A stretch of 64,000 nt of DNA from JALORV01 sp963724365 (GTDB lineage Bacteria > Pseudomonadota > Gammaproteobacteria > Burkholderiales > Burkholderiaceae_F): positions 1-64,000 of the forward strand of contig CAVRUR010000008.1 of NCBI GenBank assembly GCA_963724365.1, read 5' to 3'. Position numbers and translations under genes: made by a program. A model generated the notes under the pieces. That model searched no databases. It was not told the origin of the DNA and saw only the letters and a program-made list of their open reading frames with translations. Below are positions 17,322 through 26,858 of the stretch, piece after piece (position 1 is the first letter of the stretch; each line of letters opens with the position of its first letter).

Positions 17322-18136
17322 TTCGCTGATTCGTTCTACTTCTTCCGTCGCACTGGCGCTGCTCGCCGGTGCATCGCTCCTTGGTGCTCCGGAACGAGCA
17401 GCTGCGCAGGGATTCAGCGCGGTCGCGTCGCCGCCCCGCTTCGAGCTCACCGCGGCGCCGGGCAGCCGCTCGCGCCACGTCGTCGAAATCACCAATGCCG
17501 GCGCGCAGCCCGCGAAGTATCGGATCCGCACGGCGGACTGGACGTTCGCACCGGATGCGAGCGTGACATTCCACGACGAGCTGCGGCCGGGCAGCTGCCG
17601 GCCGTGGGTGGCGATTGAACGCAACGAACTGACGATACCGGGCGGCGCGACGGGCTCGCTTCCGGTTCGAAATCACCGTGCCCGCCGATGCACCGGCCGG
17701 CGAGTGCCGGTTCGCGCTGATGATCGAGGGCGACGAGCCGGCGGTGCCGAGCGGCGACGCGTTCCGCATCCCGGTGCGCGGCCGCCTCGGCGTCATCGTC
17801 TACGCCGCGGTCGGCGACGCGGCTCCGAAGCTCGAAATCGTCAAGGTCGGCGTCGACACGTCCGCCGGCAAGCGGGTTCCGACACTGTGGGTTCGCAATA
17901 CGCGGCAATGCACACGGCCGCCTCGGCGGATTTCTGACCGGCACCGACGCCAAGGGTCGCGAACTCGAGTTCGCGCCGTCGACATTCCCGATCCTTCCAG
18001 GCGAAACTCGTGCGCTGACGCTTGCGGCGCAGACCGGGCCCAACGAGCCGATCGATGCTGGCGCTGCCGGTCACGGTGCAGCGGCACGCTCGAATGGACG
18101 GGCGCACGCGTGCCGTTCGAGCATCGATTCGAGTGA
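17314..18136 (+). pseudogene. PapD-like fimbrial periplasmic chaperone, frameshifted
   Basis: This is a periplasmic chaperone of the chaperone/usher type. The N-terminal reading from a TTG at 17314 gives a signal peptide (VALALLAGASLLGAPERAAA) and the first immunoglobulin-like domain with ASPPRFELTAAPGSRSRHVV, EITNAGAQPAKYRIRTADW and a proline-rich WVAIERNELTIPGG. The second part continues in a second frame (VPADAPAGECRFALMIEG) and a third (FLTGTDAKGRELEFAPSTF), ending VPFEHRFE and TGA at 18134. About 270 residues in total fits the family. It would bind the subunits and deliver them to the outer membrane platform coded next. Frame breaks near 17665, 17905 and 18060. Confidence 0.7.
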
Positions 18137-18144
18137 TCGCGCGA

Positions 18145-20126
18145 TGCGGCGCGCGCGGCAGCCTGGCTGCTCGTGATCGCCGGCGTCGGCGCATTCGCTG
18201 TGGCTGCGGCTGCTCAGAATGGACCACCGGGGCGTCGAGTCCGGACCGGCAAAGAACGGAAAGAACGGCACGAACGACGCGCCAGCCTACGAGGATCAGC
18301 TGATCGACGGCGGACAACTCGAGCCCGACATCTGGACCGGTGACATTCCGGAGCGCGACGCCGACGGACTGCCGCGCGGGCTTCGCCTCGATGGCATCTA
18401 CTCGCAGGTGACGCCGCAACGGCACTCGGATTCGACGCTACGGTATCGGCGTCGGCGCCTTTCTCGCGACGCCACTTTATGGCGCGTGGACGCTCGACGG
18501 CGTGTTCGGCAACACGACGAGACGTCGATCGCGACGCTATGGCAGCGCGACATGCCGTTTGACGACGGCTGGCGCGCCACCAACGGCGCCGGCAACCTGA
18601 ACTCGCCGTCGATCGATCTGCGCGCGCTTCCAGCCGCGCTGGTATCCTGCCGAGCTCGCCGATGGTGGGCGCGCTCACCGAATGGCGCGACCCGTTCGGC
18701 ACGCAATTGACGGCCGGTGTCGGCGAGCCGGGCGTCTACACCGGCATCTACGTACCGGGGTTCCGGCGGCTGGGCGGCACCATGACCACCGCGGGTGGTC
18801 AATGGGCGTTGAACCGCAACTGGTCGGCCGGACTTCAGTACTACGGCGCCCACGACGTGACGAGTCCGCTGCAGCCCGAGGACGACGCACAGCAGTTTTC
18901 GTCGCGCTCGTGGTTCGGTTCGACCGCGTGGCAGGACGCAACGACCGCGTTCAGCTCAATGCGCTCGACAGCCACAACAGCTTTCGATGGCAACGCACCA
19001 GGGCGCCTGGGCCGATGCGCTACATCCAGGACGGTCGCGTTGGGCACGGCTTCGGCGTCTTCTACCTTGGGTCGTCGCTCGCCTGGGGCAATCAGCCGGT
19101 CGGCAGCGACGCGCGCGGCGCTTATTACCGCGTCAACTACGGCAGCCGCCAGTGGCTGTGGGATGCACACGATCGACTACACCGCACCGCTGGCCGACAG
19201 CGATTCGATACGCCACGACCTTCGTTTCGGGCAGCACGCGCTACCAGGTCTGGCAGGACCTCGGGGTCGGCGGCGGTGGCAATGCTCGCTTTCGACGGAG
19301 CGACGCGTGGTCCGCGTACGCTTTGTCGAGAACACCTTCCCGTGCTGATCAATCGCACGCAGATCTACGCCGCGCGCAACGACGCCAAGCGCGATCGCGC
19401 TGACCGCCAGTCAGACCTGGAACGTGCCGGCGGGTACCCGACTCAGCACCACGCACTGGTCGGACGATACGACGGATCGCGCTGCCAGCTCACAACCAGT
19501 TCGGACTCGCGGTGTTCGGCGGCGGTGACATCGCCACCAATTTGTCGCTCGATGCCAACGTGCAGTGGCTCCACAGCACCGGCGACGCGCAACCGACTAC
19601 GCTGATCGGCAACGTGGGCTTCACCTGGCGCTTCCTGCCCGGATCTGCAGCTGATCACTACGCTGTACCGGAGCCAGACCGCAGCGCACGGCCGCTGCAG
19701 ATCCTCTCGCCGATCGTCGCTCGCCACACCGACGGAAGAACGCGTCAACGATCGCGGCGCGTTCGTGATCCTGCGTTACGAGACGCGCGCCGGCAGCATG
19801 GCGGCCCCCCTCGGCGGCATGCCCGGCACCGGTGCCGGGCGGATCGCGGGAGTCGTGTTCCTCGATGCGAACGAAGACGGCCGCTACGCCGCCGGCGAAC
19901 AGGGCGCCGCGAACGTGACGGTGATCCTCGACGGCCGCTACTCGGCGCGTACTGACGGTCAGGGCCGGTTCGAGTTTCCGGCGGTCGCGGCCGGCCTCAC
20001 ACGCTGTCGGTGCTGCCGGACAACGTTCCGCTGCCGTGGAAACTGGTCAACGACGGCCGCACCGAATTCGAGGTCCCGGTACGCGGCACCGTCAACGTCG
20101 ATATCGGGGCCCAACGGATGCGCTGA
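18145..20126 (+). pseudogene. Large exported protein with SdrD-B-like C-terminal domain, candidate fimbrial outer membrane platform, frameshifted
   Basis: The start MRRAR is followed, after a shift, by a signal peptide (AWLLVIAGVGAFAVAAAAQ). Long pieces in three frames read DQLIDGGQLEPDIWTGDIPE, RGLRLDGIYSQVTP, VGEPGVYTGIYVPGFRRLGG and WALNRNWSAGLQYYGAHD. These alternate aromatic and polar residues as beta-barrel proteins do. Near the end is AGVVFLDANEDGRYAAGEQG with TDGQGRFEFPAVAAG, an SdrD-B/carboxypeptidase-regulatory beta domain, then RGTVNVDIGAQRMR and TGA at 20124. About 650 residues in total. No typical PapC usher motifs were seen. Its place after the chaperone suggests it does the usher job. 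At least ten frame breaks are needed. Confidence 0.55.
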
Positions 20127-20135
20127 CGCACCTGC

Positions 20136-21684
20136 TCAGTTCCACGGCACTTTGCTTTCGGAGAGCGCAAGCATCCGCACTTCGGCGTCCATCAGCAGCT
20201 TCTGCTCGCGGCGTGCGGACCACTCGAGCAGCGTCGTCGCGATCGGCTGTCGCCCAGCCAGCGCACTCAGCTTCGTCTTCGCCACCGCGATGTCGTTGAG
20301 TTCTCCGAGCACGTCCTGCAAGTCGGCCACGGTTTCCGAATAACGCTCGCTCGCGGCGTTCGGCAGGGAGACCGACATCACGTCCAGCGCATAGCGCAGC
20401 CTCTTGGCCTTGATGCGGACCTGGTGACGGCGCTCGGGTGACAGCGCGGCGAAGAAACTCGCCGCCTGCAACAGCCGTCGCCGCGCGCGATCGAGCTTGC
20501 GCGCGGCGAGCTTCTCGAGCGACGGCCCCTTGGCCGCCGGCGTCAGGGTCCACGACTGCAGGCGCAGCGCAAGTTGCGCGTAGCGCGGTGTCGCCGCCGC
20601 TGCGAGGGCGTCCGCACGCGCGGCGTCACGCTTCGCGTTTGCGTCGGCCAGCACCGGCGCCAGCGTTGCAGCATCGATCCCGGCCGCGCCCGCAAGTGTG
20701 GGCAGGGTCTGCTCCGCCAGCACGTCCCAGTCGCGCGATGCTCCCAGCAGTCGTCCCGCCCAGCGCAGTTCGTCCACCAGCGCTTGCGGAAAATCCTCGT
20801 GCCGGCGATCGAGCAGCCGCAGCGCGGAACGCATCCGGCGCAGCGCGACGCGCGCCTGATGAACGTACTCGACATCGCCGTGGCTGCGCATGGCATCGGT
20901 GTTGGCCAGCAGCACCGACAACCCGTGCGCCATGATCGCGCGCAGCGCCGCACCCACCGAGTCGCCGGGCGTGAGCATCGCCACAAAGCCGCGTGCCGCG
21001 GCCTTCGCCGGCGCGGCGTGCTCGTCGGCGGCCAGGCGATAGCCCCGCTCTGCCTTGCTCGCTGTCAGCGGCACCAGTGCCAGCGCCTCCGGGCCGCGTC
21101 CCACAAGGCGCAGCGCGAGCGCGCTCAAGTCTTCGACCCGTCCCTCCTGCAGTTCCAGTTCCAGTTCGGATCGGTTCGGAAACGCGGCACCTTCCGCAGC
21201 GACTCGATTCTGCCGCGATCTATCGCCACTTCGATTCGACTGCCCTTGAAGGTGACATCCCACACCGTGCGCACGACGCGGGTCGGAACACCGGCCGCAG
21301 CGGCCCGGAGCGTGCCTCGCCAGCAAGGCGGGTAGCGGCGAGTCTTGCAGCAAGTCCAGGTCGATTCGCGGCTGCCCCCGGAGAGCTTCGCGGGCGACTC
21401 CCACTCGGGCCGGGTACTGAGTCCGCCCGCGCCGTGCCGGCGGCCTTCAGCGTCTGCACCCACTGTCGGCCGGAGCGGCGCAGTCGCAGTGCCATGCAAT
21501 GCCGCTGCAGCAGCCCATCCGCGGTGTCGAAGTAGGTCGCGTGGAGCCGCGTGGTACGGGCTTCAGAGTCCGTCAGCGCGGGGCGAGTGGCAGTGCCTCG
21601 GCGGCACCTTCCGGCAAGTGCAGCTTGAGCTCGATCTCGTCCGCGGCTTCGCGCGCGGGTCGTGCGTGGGTCGTGCGGCGGCAT
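20136..21684 (-). CDS. CYTH and CHAD domain-containing protein, N-terminal part frameshifted
   Basis: The C-terminal CHAD domain (20136 to about 21000) is in a single clean frame. It has the conserved histidine-rich helices VEYVHQARVALRRMRSALRL and HQVRIKAKRLRYALDVMSVS, which bind polyphosphate. The N-terminal CYTH (triphosphate tunnel) domain is broken: ATYFDTADGLLQRHCMALRL and RRSGRQWVQTLKAAG are in the frame starting at 21684, then the reading shifts near 21430 and again near 21230 (VWDVTFKGSRIEVAIDRGRI). The expected ExExK motif is not clean because of a shift at about 21640. Fused CYTH-CHAD proteins are often inorganic triphosphatases or polyphosphate-binding proteins. It converges with the fimbrial cluster. 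Confidence 0.8.
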
Positions 21685-21730
21685 CGCTGCAGTCTATCGG
21701 CCGCGGACCGCGACTTTCGGTGACACCGCG

Positions 21731-22081
21731 CTAGCGCGCGAGCTCGACCGATCCGTCGACCCGCACCGCACCGTCACCCTTGCGCTCCCACATCAGGCAG
21801 TACGTGTCGGCGTGCGGTGCGGTGAACGTCGCATCGGCCGATCGGCTCGCAGCCGTCTTGACCGGGTAGTAGACCTCGCTGCCGCGGTGGTAGTGAATAT
21901 TGAAGTCCACCTCGCCGTTCGCGCGATACCGGTAACGGATGTGCTCGCCGGCGTCGAGCCGAATGCAGTGCTCTTCAAAGCCGCGCGCCGGCACCTCCAG
22001 TCCGAACGGCCCCAGGGCGGCCGTCGTCGCCAGCGCGAGGGCGGGTATCAGCAGGGTAATCAGTAACGCACGGCGTCGCAT
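21731..22081 (-). CDS. Small exported protein of unknown function
   Basis: This 116-residue protein starts at the ATG at 22081 (MRRRALLITLLIPALALATT) with a clear signal peptide. The mature part reads FEEHCIRLDAGEHIRYRYRA, VDFNIHYHRGSEVYYPV and APHADTYCLMWERKGDGAVR. The alternating strands and two cysteines suggest a small beta-sandwich resembling the GOLD fold. I do not recognise a named family. It lies 46 bases after the CYTH-CHAD start on the same strand and 59 bases from the MFS stop. Part of the indel-rich stretch, but with an intact frame itself. Confidence 0.6.
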   Translation of the reverse strand: MRRRALLITLLIPALALATTAALGPFGLEVPARGFEEHCIRLDAGEHIRYRYRANGEVDFNIHYHRGSEVYYPVKTAASRSADATFTAPHADTYCLMWERKGDGAVRVDGSVELAR

Positions 22082-22139
22082 GCAGGGATGATCGCATGCG
22101 GCCCGAGGAAGCGAATCCGCGGCGCGGACCGAGGCCGTG

Positions 22140-23358
22140 TCAGGCTTGCGCGCCCGCCCGGCGTCCCGTCCAGAGCAGGAGTACCGCGACCGCGGCGCAC
22201 ACGCCGGCCGCCACGACAAAGCACAGCGCGTAGCTGCCACTGGCGCGCTGCAACCAGCCGAACAGGAACGGCAGGATCACGACACCGACATACGTAAAGA
22301 ACAGGCACCCGCCGGTCGCGCGACCGGCCTCTCCTGCCGGAGCCAGCCGCGCCACTTCCGAGAGGAAGACACCGTTCCAGCCGATCGCCGTGGCGCCAAG
22401 CGCGGCGGAGACCGCCAGTATCGCCAGCATCGGCCAGGCTGCCGTGAACAGGGCCGCAGCGACCGACGCGCCCGCCATCAGGAAGCCGATCACGGCCAGG
22501 ACCGCGCGCGGCGCCCCGGTGCGATCCGAGATCGAGCCCCAGCTGATGCGGGCCACCACGCCGGCCACGCTCGCGGTGGTCAGTGCGGTTCCCGCCGCCA
22601 CCAGCCCGAACCCGATTTCGGTGTGCAGATAGGCGACGATGAATCCCGCCACCGACATCTGCATGCCCGCATAGACGAACGACACCAGCGACATCGTCCG
22701 CAGCGACCGGTGAGTGCGCCACCAGCGAGAGGCCCCCGATCAGCGATTGCGCCGACAGTCGCGCGGAGCGATTGCGATCATCATCCAGCGGCGCCCGCAG
22801 CGGTTGCGATGCCACGGCAACGACGATGCACCCCAGGGCGATCAGGACCACCGCGACCTGCCACCCGAAAGCGATGGTCAGCGGCGGGACGAGCAACCCC
22901 GCCAGGGCCGTTCCCGCCGGCACGCCGGTCTGCTTGATCGAGAACATCAGCGCCATGCGTTCGCGCGGCGTCGTCTTCGCCAGCACGTGGCTCGAGGCAG
23001 GTGTGATCGGGCCGTAGCCCACGCCTATCGCCACCGACGACACTGCGATCGACACGAGCGCCAAAGGTCCTGCGCCCAAGCCGAGAAACAGCGTCAGCAG
23101 CAGGCCGACCGCACAGACCAGCAGGCAGGCCTGCGACAGTCGCATCGCGCCGTAGCGCAGCACGACGCCACCGCCCGCCAGCGCGGCTGTCGACGCACCG
23201 ATGTACAGCAACGAGATGTACGTGCCGACCATGGACGCCGGCACGTCCAGTTGCGCGGCGATCACCGGCGAGATCGACGGGATCGTGAGCGCCGCACACG
23301 CTGCCGCGGCCTGGATCCCCGTCGTCGCGACCAGGGCGCGAGTGGCCAGCGTGCTCAA
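22140..23358 (-). CDS. Major facilitator superfamily transporter, one frame break
   Basis: This is an MFS permease of about 400 residues and twelve helices. The N-terminal half from 23358 reads AALTIPSISPVIAAQLDVPA and GYGPITPASSHVLAKTTPRE (motif-A/loop 2 region RMALMFSIKQTGVPAGTALA). Near 22700 the frame changes and the C-terminal half continues MSLVSFVYAGMQMSVAGFIV and RISWGSISDRTGAPRAVLAV, ending TGRRAGAQA. The SIKQTGVPAG element is typical of the CynX/NimT and YfcJ-like uptake groups. The substrate is not predictable. One base gained or lost at about 22695 explains the break. Confidence 0.8.
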
Positions 23359-23411
23359 GCCGGCCTCGCCGCGCTGCCGGCGTGCGTCCGGGCGCGAAGT
23401 GGGATGCCTTC

Positions 23412-23942
23412 CTAGCCGCGCTCGGCCGCGCCTTCAGGTTCTTCAGTCCACCCTCGAAGTCGGGGCCGACGAGCGAGTCCATCATCACGCCGAAGTAGCG
23501 GTTGACGGGACTGCTGCCCATGTCGCCCTCGTTGGTCCACGGTGACGCGCGTTCCTGCGCCGTCGGGCACCAACTGCAGTTCGCCGCGCGACGACATGCC
23601 CATGTCCGGAAACGACAGCGCATAGACAATCCGCTCGTTCGGCACCGCCGCCGTGAACTCCATCACGCCGTTGCCCTCGGTCTTGCTCTGCCAGCTCCAC
23701 TTCGCGCCGGCGCCACTTTCCGCGCCCGAGTACTGCACCTGCATCGCCGGGTCGCGTTGGTTCCAGACGGTCCAGTTCTTCCATTGCCGCGGATCGGCGA
23801 TCAATGGGTATATCTTGGAAGGTGGTGCAGCGACCTGTACCGATCGCTGTACCTTGAAGCCCGACGGCAACAGCATCCCGATGACCAGCAGCAGTGCGAT
23901 GACCGCCACAACTGCCACCACGATGCGCTTGAGCCATTTCAT
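23412..23942 (-). CDS. SRPBCC (polyketide cyclase-like) family protein, one frame break
   Basis: The N-terminus has a membrane anchor MKWLKRIVVAVVAVIALLLV. A START/SRPBCC helix-grip domain follows: FKVQRSVQVAAPPSKIYPLI, PRQWKNWTVWNQRDPAM and a late ELQLVPDGAGTRVT. At about 23545 the frame breaks, and the C-terminal segment TNEGDMGSSPVNRYFGVMMD and LVGPDFEGGLKNLKA lies in another frame. The family is common as a stand-alone protein with unknown ligand, about 175 residues. The start is 60 bases from a divergent lipoprotein gene. Confidence 0.75.
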   Translation of the reverse strand: MKWLKRIVVAVVAVIALLLVIGMLLPSGFKVQRSVQVAAPPSKIYPLIADPRQWKNWTVWNQRDPAMQVQYSGAESGAGAKWSWQSKTEGNGVMEFTAAVPNERIVYALSFPDMGMSSRGELQLVPDGAGTRVTVDQRGRHGQQSRQPLLRRDDGLARRPRLRGWTEEPEGAAERG

Positions 23943-24002
23943 GGTCGCCTCCTTGACCTAAGCCAGGTGCGCAGCGTAGCCGCGCACGAAAGGATTGTGC
24001 AT

Positions 24003-24494
24003 ATGCTTCGTCACATTCTGCCGGGACTCCTCCTGGCATCCGCCCTGGCCGCCTGCGGCCTGCCGGGCTCGGTCCGGCCCGGTGCCGACGAATCTTCAGT
24101 ACGCTCGACCGCAGGCACCCCGACCGCCACGATGCCACTGCCTGGCGGCGGCACGCGCTGGCAGTACTCCACTCAGCCGAACAGCCAATTCGTATGGAAC
24201 ATCGACTTCGATGCTCAGGGGCGCGTCGTGCGCAACGAACAGATGATGAGCGACGAGGTGTTCGCACGCATCAAGAGCGGCCGTGACACCCGCGCCGACA
24301 TCCTGCGCGATTTCGGCCCACCTGCCGAAACGTTCACGTTTTTCCTGAAGGACGAGACGGCTTTCATGTATCGCTATTTCATCCAGGGCGGGTTCTACGC
24401 GGCGATGTTCATCTACTTCGACAAGGCGGGCGTCGTGGATCGGACCGAAACCGGCATGGACCCGTGGCGGATCCGCGACGGCGATCGCCGTTGA
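24003..24494 (+). CDS. Small outer membrane lipoprotein, BamE/SmpA-like fold
   Basis: This 163-residue lipoprotein starts at the ATG at 24003 with a signal peptide and lipobox ALAAC (cysteine about 20). The mature domain contains GGTRWQYSTQPNSQFVWNID, then SGRDTRADILRDFGPPAETF and MYRYFIQGGFYAAMFIYFDK. The pattern of a short helix, GxP loop and strands resembles the BamE/SmpA fold used by several lipoproteins. It is not BamE itself, since the region beside it has no smpA-fur neighbourhood. It probably faces the periplasm. It is divergent from the SRPBCC gene. Confidence 0.7.
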   Translation: MLRHILPGLLLASALAACGLPGSVRPGADESSVRSTAGTPTATMPLPGGGTRWQYSTQPNSQFVWNIDFDAQGRVVRNEQMMSDEVFARIKSGRDTRADILRDFGPPAETFTFFLKDETAFMYRYFIQGGFYAAMFIYFDKAGVVDRTETGMDPWRIRDGDRR

Positions 24495-24575
24495 AGTGCC
24501 TGCCCCGGGTAAGACCGAATTCCGCCGGAAGCGAGGCCCGCCCAGAATGCCGCGTCACGCTGTTCCGACCGCGCA

Positions 24576-24845
24576 ATGGATTCCCAGGTACCACGCAACT
24601 CGCCGCCACTGTCCCTGCAGGACAAGCTCGACTGCATTACGCACGACCGCAAGGTCCTGGAGATCCTGCGGGAGCTGATGCGTCACGGGCTGCACGACGG
24701 CGACGACGTGCGGCATCGGGCCGACGGTTCGCACGGGCGCGTGATCGTGCTGCGCACGGCGGGCGAGCCGCAGCCAGTGGTGCAGCTCGACGACGGCACG
24801 CAAATCGCCTTCCGCGCGGCTGACTGGGGTCGGCCTTTGCCCTGA
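24576..24845 (+). CDS. Small hypothetical protein
   Basis: This 89-residue protein has no signal peptide. The sequence KLDCITHDRKVLEILRELMR suggests a helix and VIVLRTAGEPQPVVQLDDGT a two-strand element. It lies between the lipoprotein and the HNH nuclease gene, with 50 bases to the latter, and the ATG at 24576 has no strong ribosome binding site. No family is recognised. The coding bias is plausible but the short length leaves doubt. Confidence 0.4.
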   Translation: MDSQVPRNSPPLSLQDKLDCITHDRKVLEILRELMRHGLHDGDDVRHRADGSHGRVIVLRTAGEPQPVVQLDDGTQIAFRAADWGRPLP

Positions 24846-24894
24846 TTCGCCGTCACGCCGCACGAGCCATCCGCGTGGCACAATCTGCGGCATC

Positions 24895-25479
24895 ATGGCT
24901 TATGTGCCGGAGTACGTACCGAAGATCCTGATCATCGACTCCCAGGGCCAGCCGGTCCGTTGGGCGTTGATGCAGCGTGCTGCGCGCTACTACGCGTCAG
25001 GCAAGGTCGTCACCGATCTCGGCGAAAACCTCTTCGGCATGGCCGGTGGACTGCAGGAGGCCACGGGCCTGCGCTCCGAATTCGTCACGAGCTCGATCGT
25101 GATGATCCGCGGGCGCCACCGCATCCCGTTCGGTCACGCGCATGTCGGCCTCACCAAGCATCGGCTGTTCGCCCGCGACCGGCAGGTCTGCGCCTACTGC
25201 GGCGGTCACTTCGTGGAACTCGACCTCACCGTGGAACACATCCTGCCGGTGTCGCGCGGCGGCCGGCATGAGTGGACCAACGTCGTCACCGCCTGCCGCT
25301 CGTGCAACACGCGCAAGGGCAGCCGACGCCCCGAAGAAGCGAACATGCCCCTGCTCTACGTGCCCTATGCGGTCTGCCGCAATGAAGGCTTCATCCTCAG
25401 CAATCGCCGCATCCTCGCCGATCAGATGGTGTTCCTGCAGGCGTCGCTGCCACGGCACTCGCGCTGGGCGCACGGCTGA
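24895..25479 (+). CDS. HNH endonuclease
   Basis: This is a 194-residue HNH nuclease of the type common as a single gene in proteobacterial chromosomes. The zinc knuckle is C99-x2-C102 (QVCAYCGG) with C134-x2-C137 (ACRSCNTRKG). The HNH core is VEHILPVSRGG (H115) with the asparagine in EWTNVVTAC (N129). The N-terminal domain begins YVPKILIIDSQGQPVRWALM, a conserved extension of this subfamily. Length and all motifs are normal. The role of this subfamily is unknown. Nothing nearby suggests a phage or a restriction system. Confidence 0.85.
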   Translation: MAYVPEYVPKILIIDSQGQPVRWALMQRAARYYASGKVVTDLGENLFGMAGGLQEATGLRSEFVTSSIVMIRGRHRIPFGHAHVGLTKHRLFARDRQVCAYCGGHFVELDLTVEHILPVSRGGRHEWTNVVTACRSCNTRKGSRRPEEANMPLLYVPYAVCRNEGFILSNRRILADQMVFLQASLPRHSRWAHG

Positions 25480-25663
25480 TCGCCGGCACCAGCTTTTGCA
25501 CCCCTGCGTGTCCCGCTTGCACGCGACTGTCGAATAGTCCGCGTCGGGCGCGCCGCTTTGTCGGTCGTCGTCGCGCCAGCATGGCCCTACTGTCCGAGCC
25601 ATCCGATGCAGCTCGCATCGACGCGGCGCCATGGCGCACGCGGCCCGTCACTGGAGATCCGAC

Positions 25664-25960
25664 ATGCCGACCCCGACAACTCCCGCGAAGTCCCGCAAGA
25701 CCCGGCGCCGCGTCCGCCGCACACTTACCGGTGCCGTGTTCGGCGCGTCAGCAACCTTTCTCGTCCTGCTTGGCGCCACAGCCGTCTCGGACAGTCCGCG
25801 GCAGTTGTCGGACATCCCCGAAACGCTGGCGGCAGCCGAGATGTTCGACGGGTCGCCTCGACCCGCCTTTGAACCCAAAGGTAACGTTCACGCCCTCGCG
25901 CCGACTCCCCGCCGTTACGACGATCCGGGACTGCAGTTGAAAGACGAAGTGCCTGCCTGA
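25664..25960 (+). CDS. Small single-pass membrane protein, hypothetical
   Basis: From the ATG at 25664 it is 98 residues: a basic N-terminus (KSRKTRRRVRRT) and one hydrophobic segment (GAVFGASATFLVLLGATAV), followed by a polar tail. The orientation with a positive N-terminus suggests the tail faces the periplasm. No family is recognised. An upstream ATG at 25631 would add 11 residues without altering the features. It lies alone between the HNH and trypsin-like genes. Confidence 0.45.
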   Translation: MPTPTTPAKSRKTRRRVRRTLTGAVFGASATFLVLLGATAVSDSPRQLSDIPETLAAAEMFDGSPRPAFEPKGNVHALAPTPRRYDDPGLQLKDEVPA

Positions 25961-26023
25961 GCCTCGGCGGGCCACTGCGGCGGGGCCAGTGGGCAAGGGC
26001 GTCGAGCGACGCACGCAGCTGCG

Positions 26024-26773
26024 CTAGCGGAACCGGCTGAACAGCGCCGGCGCCGAGCGTAGCGACTCGGTACGCACGTAGCGATCGTGCGCGAAGCCGA
26101 CTTGCACAGCCGCGGCACTTAAAAGGCAGTCGTCCGAAGACTCGTCCTCGTGGATGGCCCAGACCAGCGCACCCGAAACGCCGTCCAGTTCCGGCGTATG
26201 GATCGACAGGCCGTCCATGCGCTCGGCGGTGCGCGCGTAGGCCAGTCGTTCAGCGTCGAGCGCATTGGTGAACACCACGACCGGCTTCATGTAGACGGAG
26301 CCCTCGTGACGCCGTGCCTGCGACACCGGATAGCCGGCCACCGCGTAGATGCACGGTGCGCGGCCGTCGCCGTCGTCGAGGTGCAGATGCGCGGTGGACA
26401 CCGGCATCCAGTTGGCTCGCAGGCGGCGTGCCAGTGCGGGATCGTCGAGCAACACCATGGCGAGATCGCGTTCCGGATGAACGATGACGCGCAGGCGCAC
26501 CGACCGCAGACATGCCCACGCCGCTTCACGCGGCAGCGGCACGACGAGGTCGCCGGCGGCAACGTGGTCGAAGATGTGTGCGGCGGTCAGCAGCGCGAGT
26601 TTGGAGCCTTCGGCCACGAGCGAGGCCGTGGCCAGCGGCTCGGCGCGGCCGTGCACTAGTCGGGCCAGCGGCAAGGCCCGCGTCAGCAGCGCGGCACGCA
26701 CGGCCTCGGCGCGCTCCGCAGAAATCGGCGCGTCGATGCGTATCGGAATCGTCTCGATCGCTTTCCAGGCCAT
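26024..26773 (-). CDS. Trypsin-like serine peptidase domain protein, cytoplasmic
   Basis: This 249-residue protein carries a plausible chymotrypsin-fold triad: histidine in LLTAAHIFDH (H66), aspartate in HPERDLAMVLLDD (D103) and serine in ELDGVSGALVW (S200). The last takes the place of the usual GDSGGP and keeps the oxyanion glycine pattern GxSG. No signal peptide or membrane segment is seen, so the protein would be cytosolic, which is unusual for this fold. The body is otherwise unlike DegP. No PDZ domain follows. Relatives are annotated as hypothetical or trypsin-like. The substrate is unknown. The next gene (radical SAM) is on the same strand, 86 bases upstream. Confidence 0.6.
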   Translation of the reverse strand: MAWKAIETIPIRIDAPISAERAEAVRAALLTRALPLARLVHGRAEPLATASLVAEGSKLALLTAAHIFDHVAAGDLVVPLPREAAWACLRSVRLRVIVHPERDLAMVLLDDPALARRLRANWMPVSTAHLHLDDGDGRAPCIYAVAGYPVSQARRHEGSVYMKPVVVFTNALDAERLAYARTAERMDGLSIHTPELDGVSGALVWAIHEDESSDDCLLSAAAVQVGFAHDRYVRTESLRSAPALFSRFR

Positions 26774-26858
26774 GGTCGATACCGAAGCTCCTGCCGACGA
26801 TGCTAGCGCTTGAATGCCGGTGTCGAAAGGCCGAATCGACCGCGACTGCGGCGCCCAT

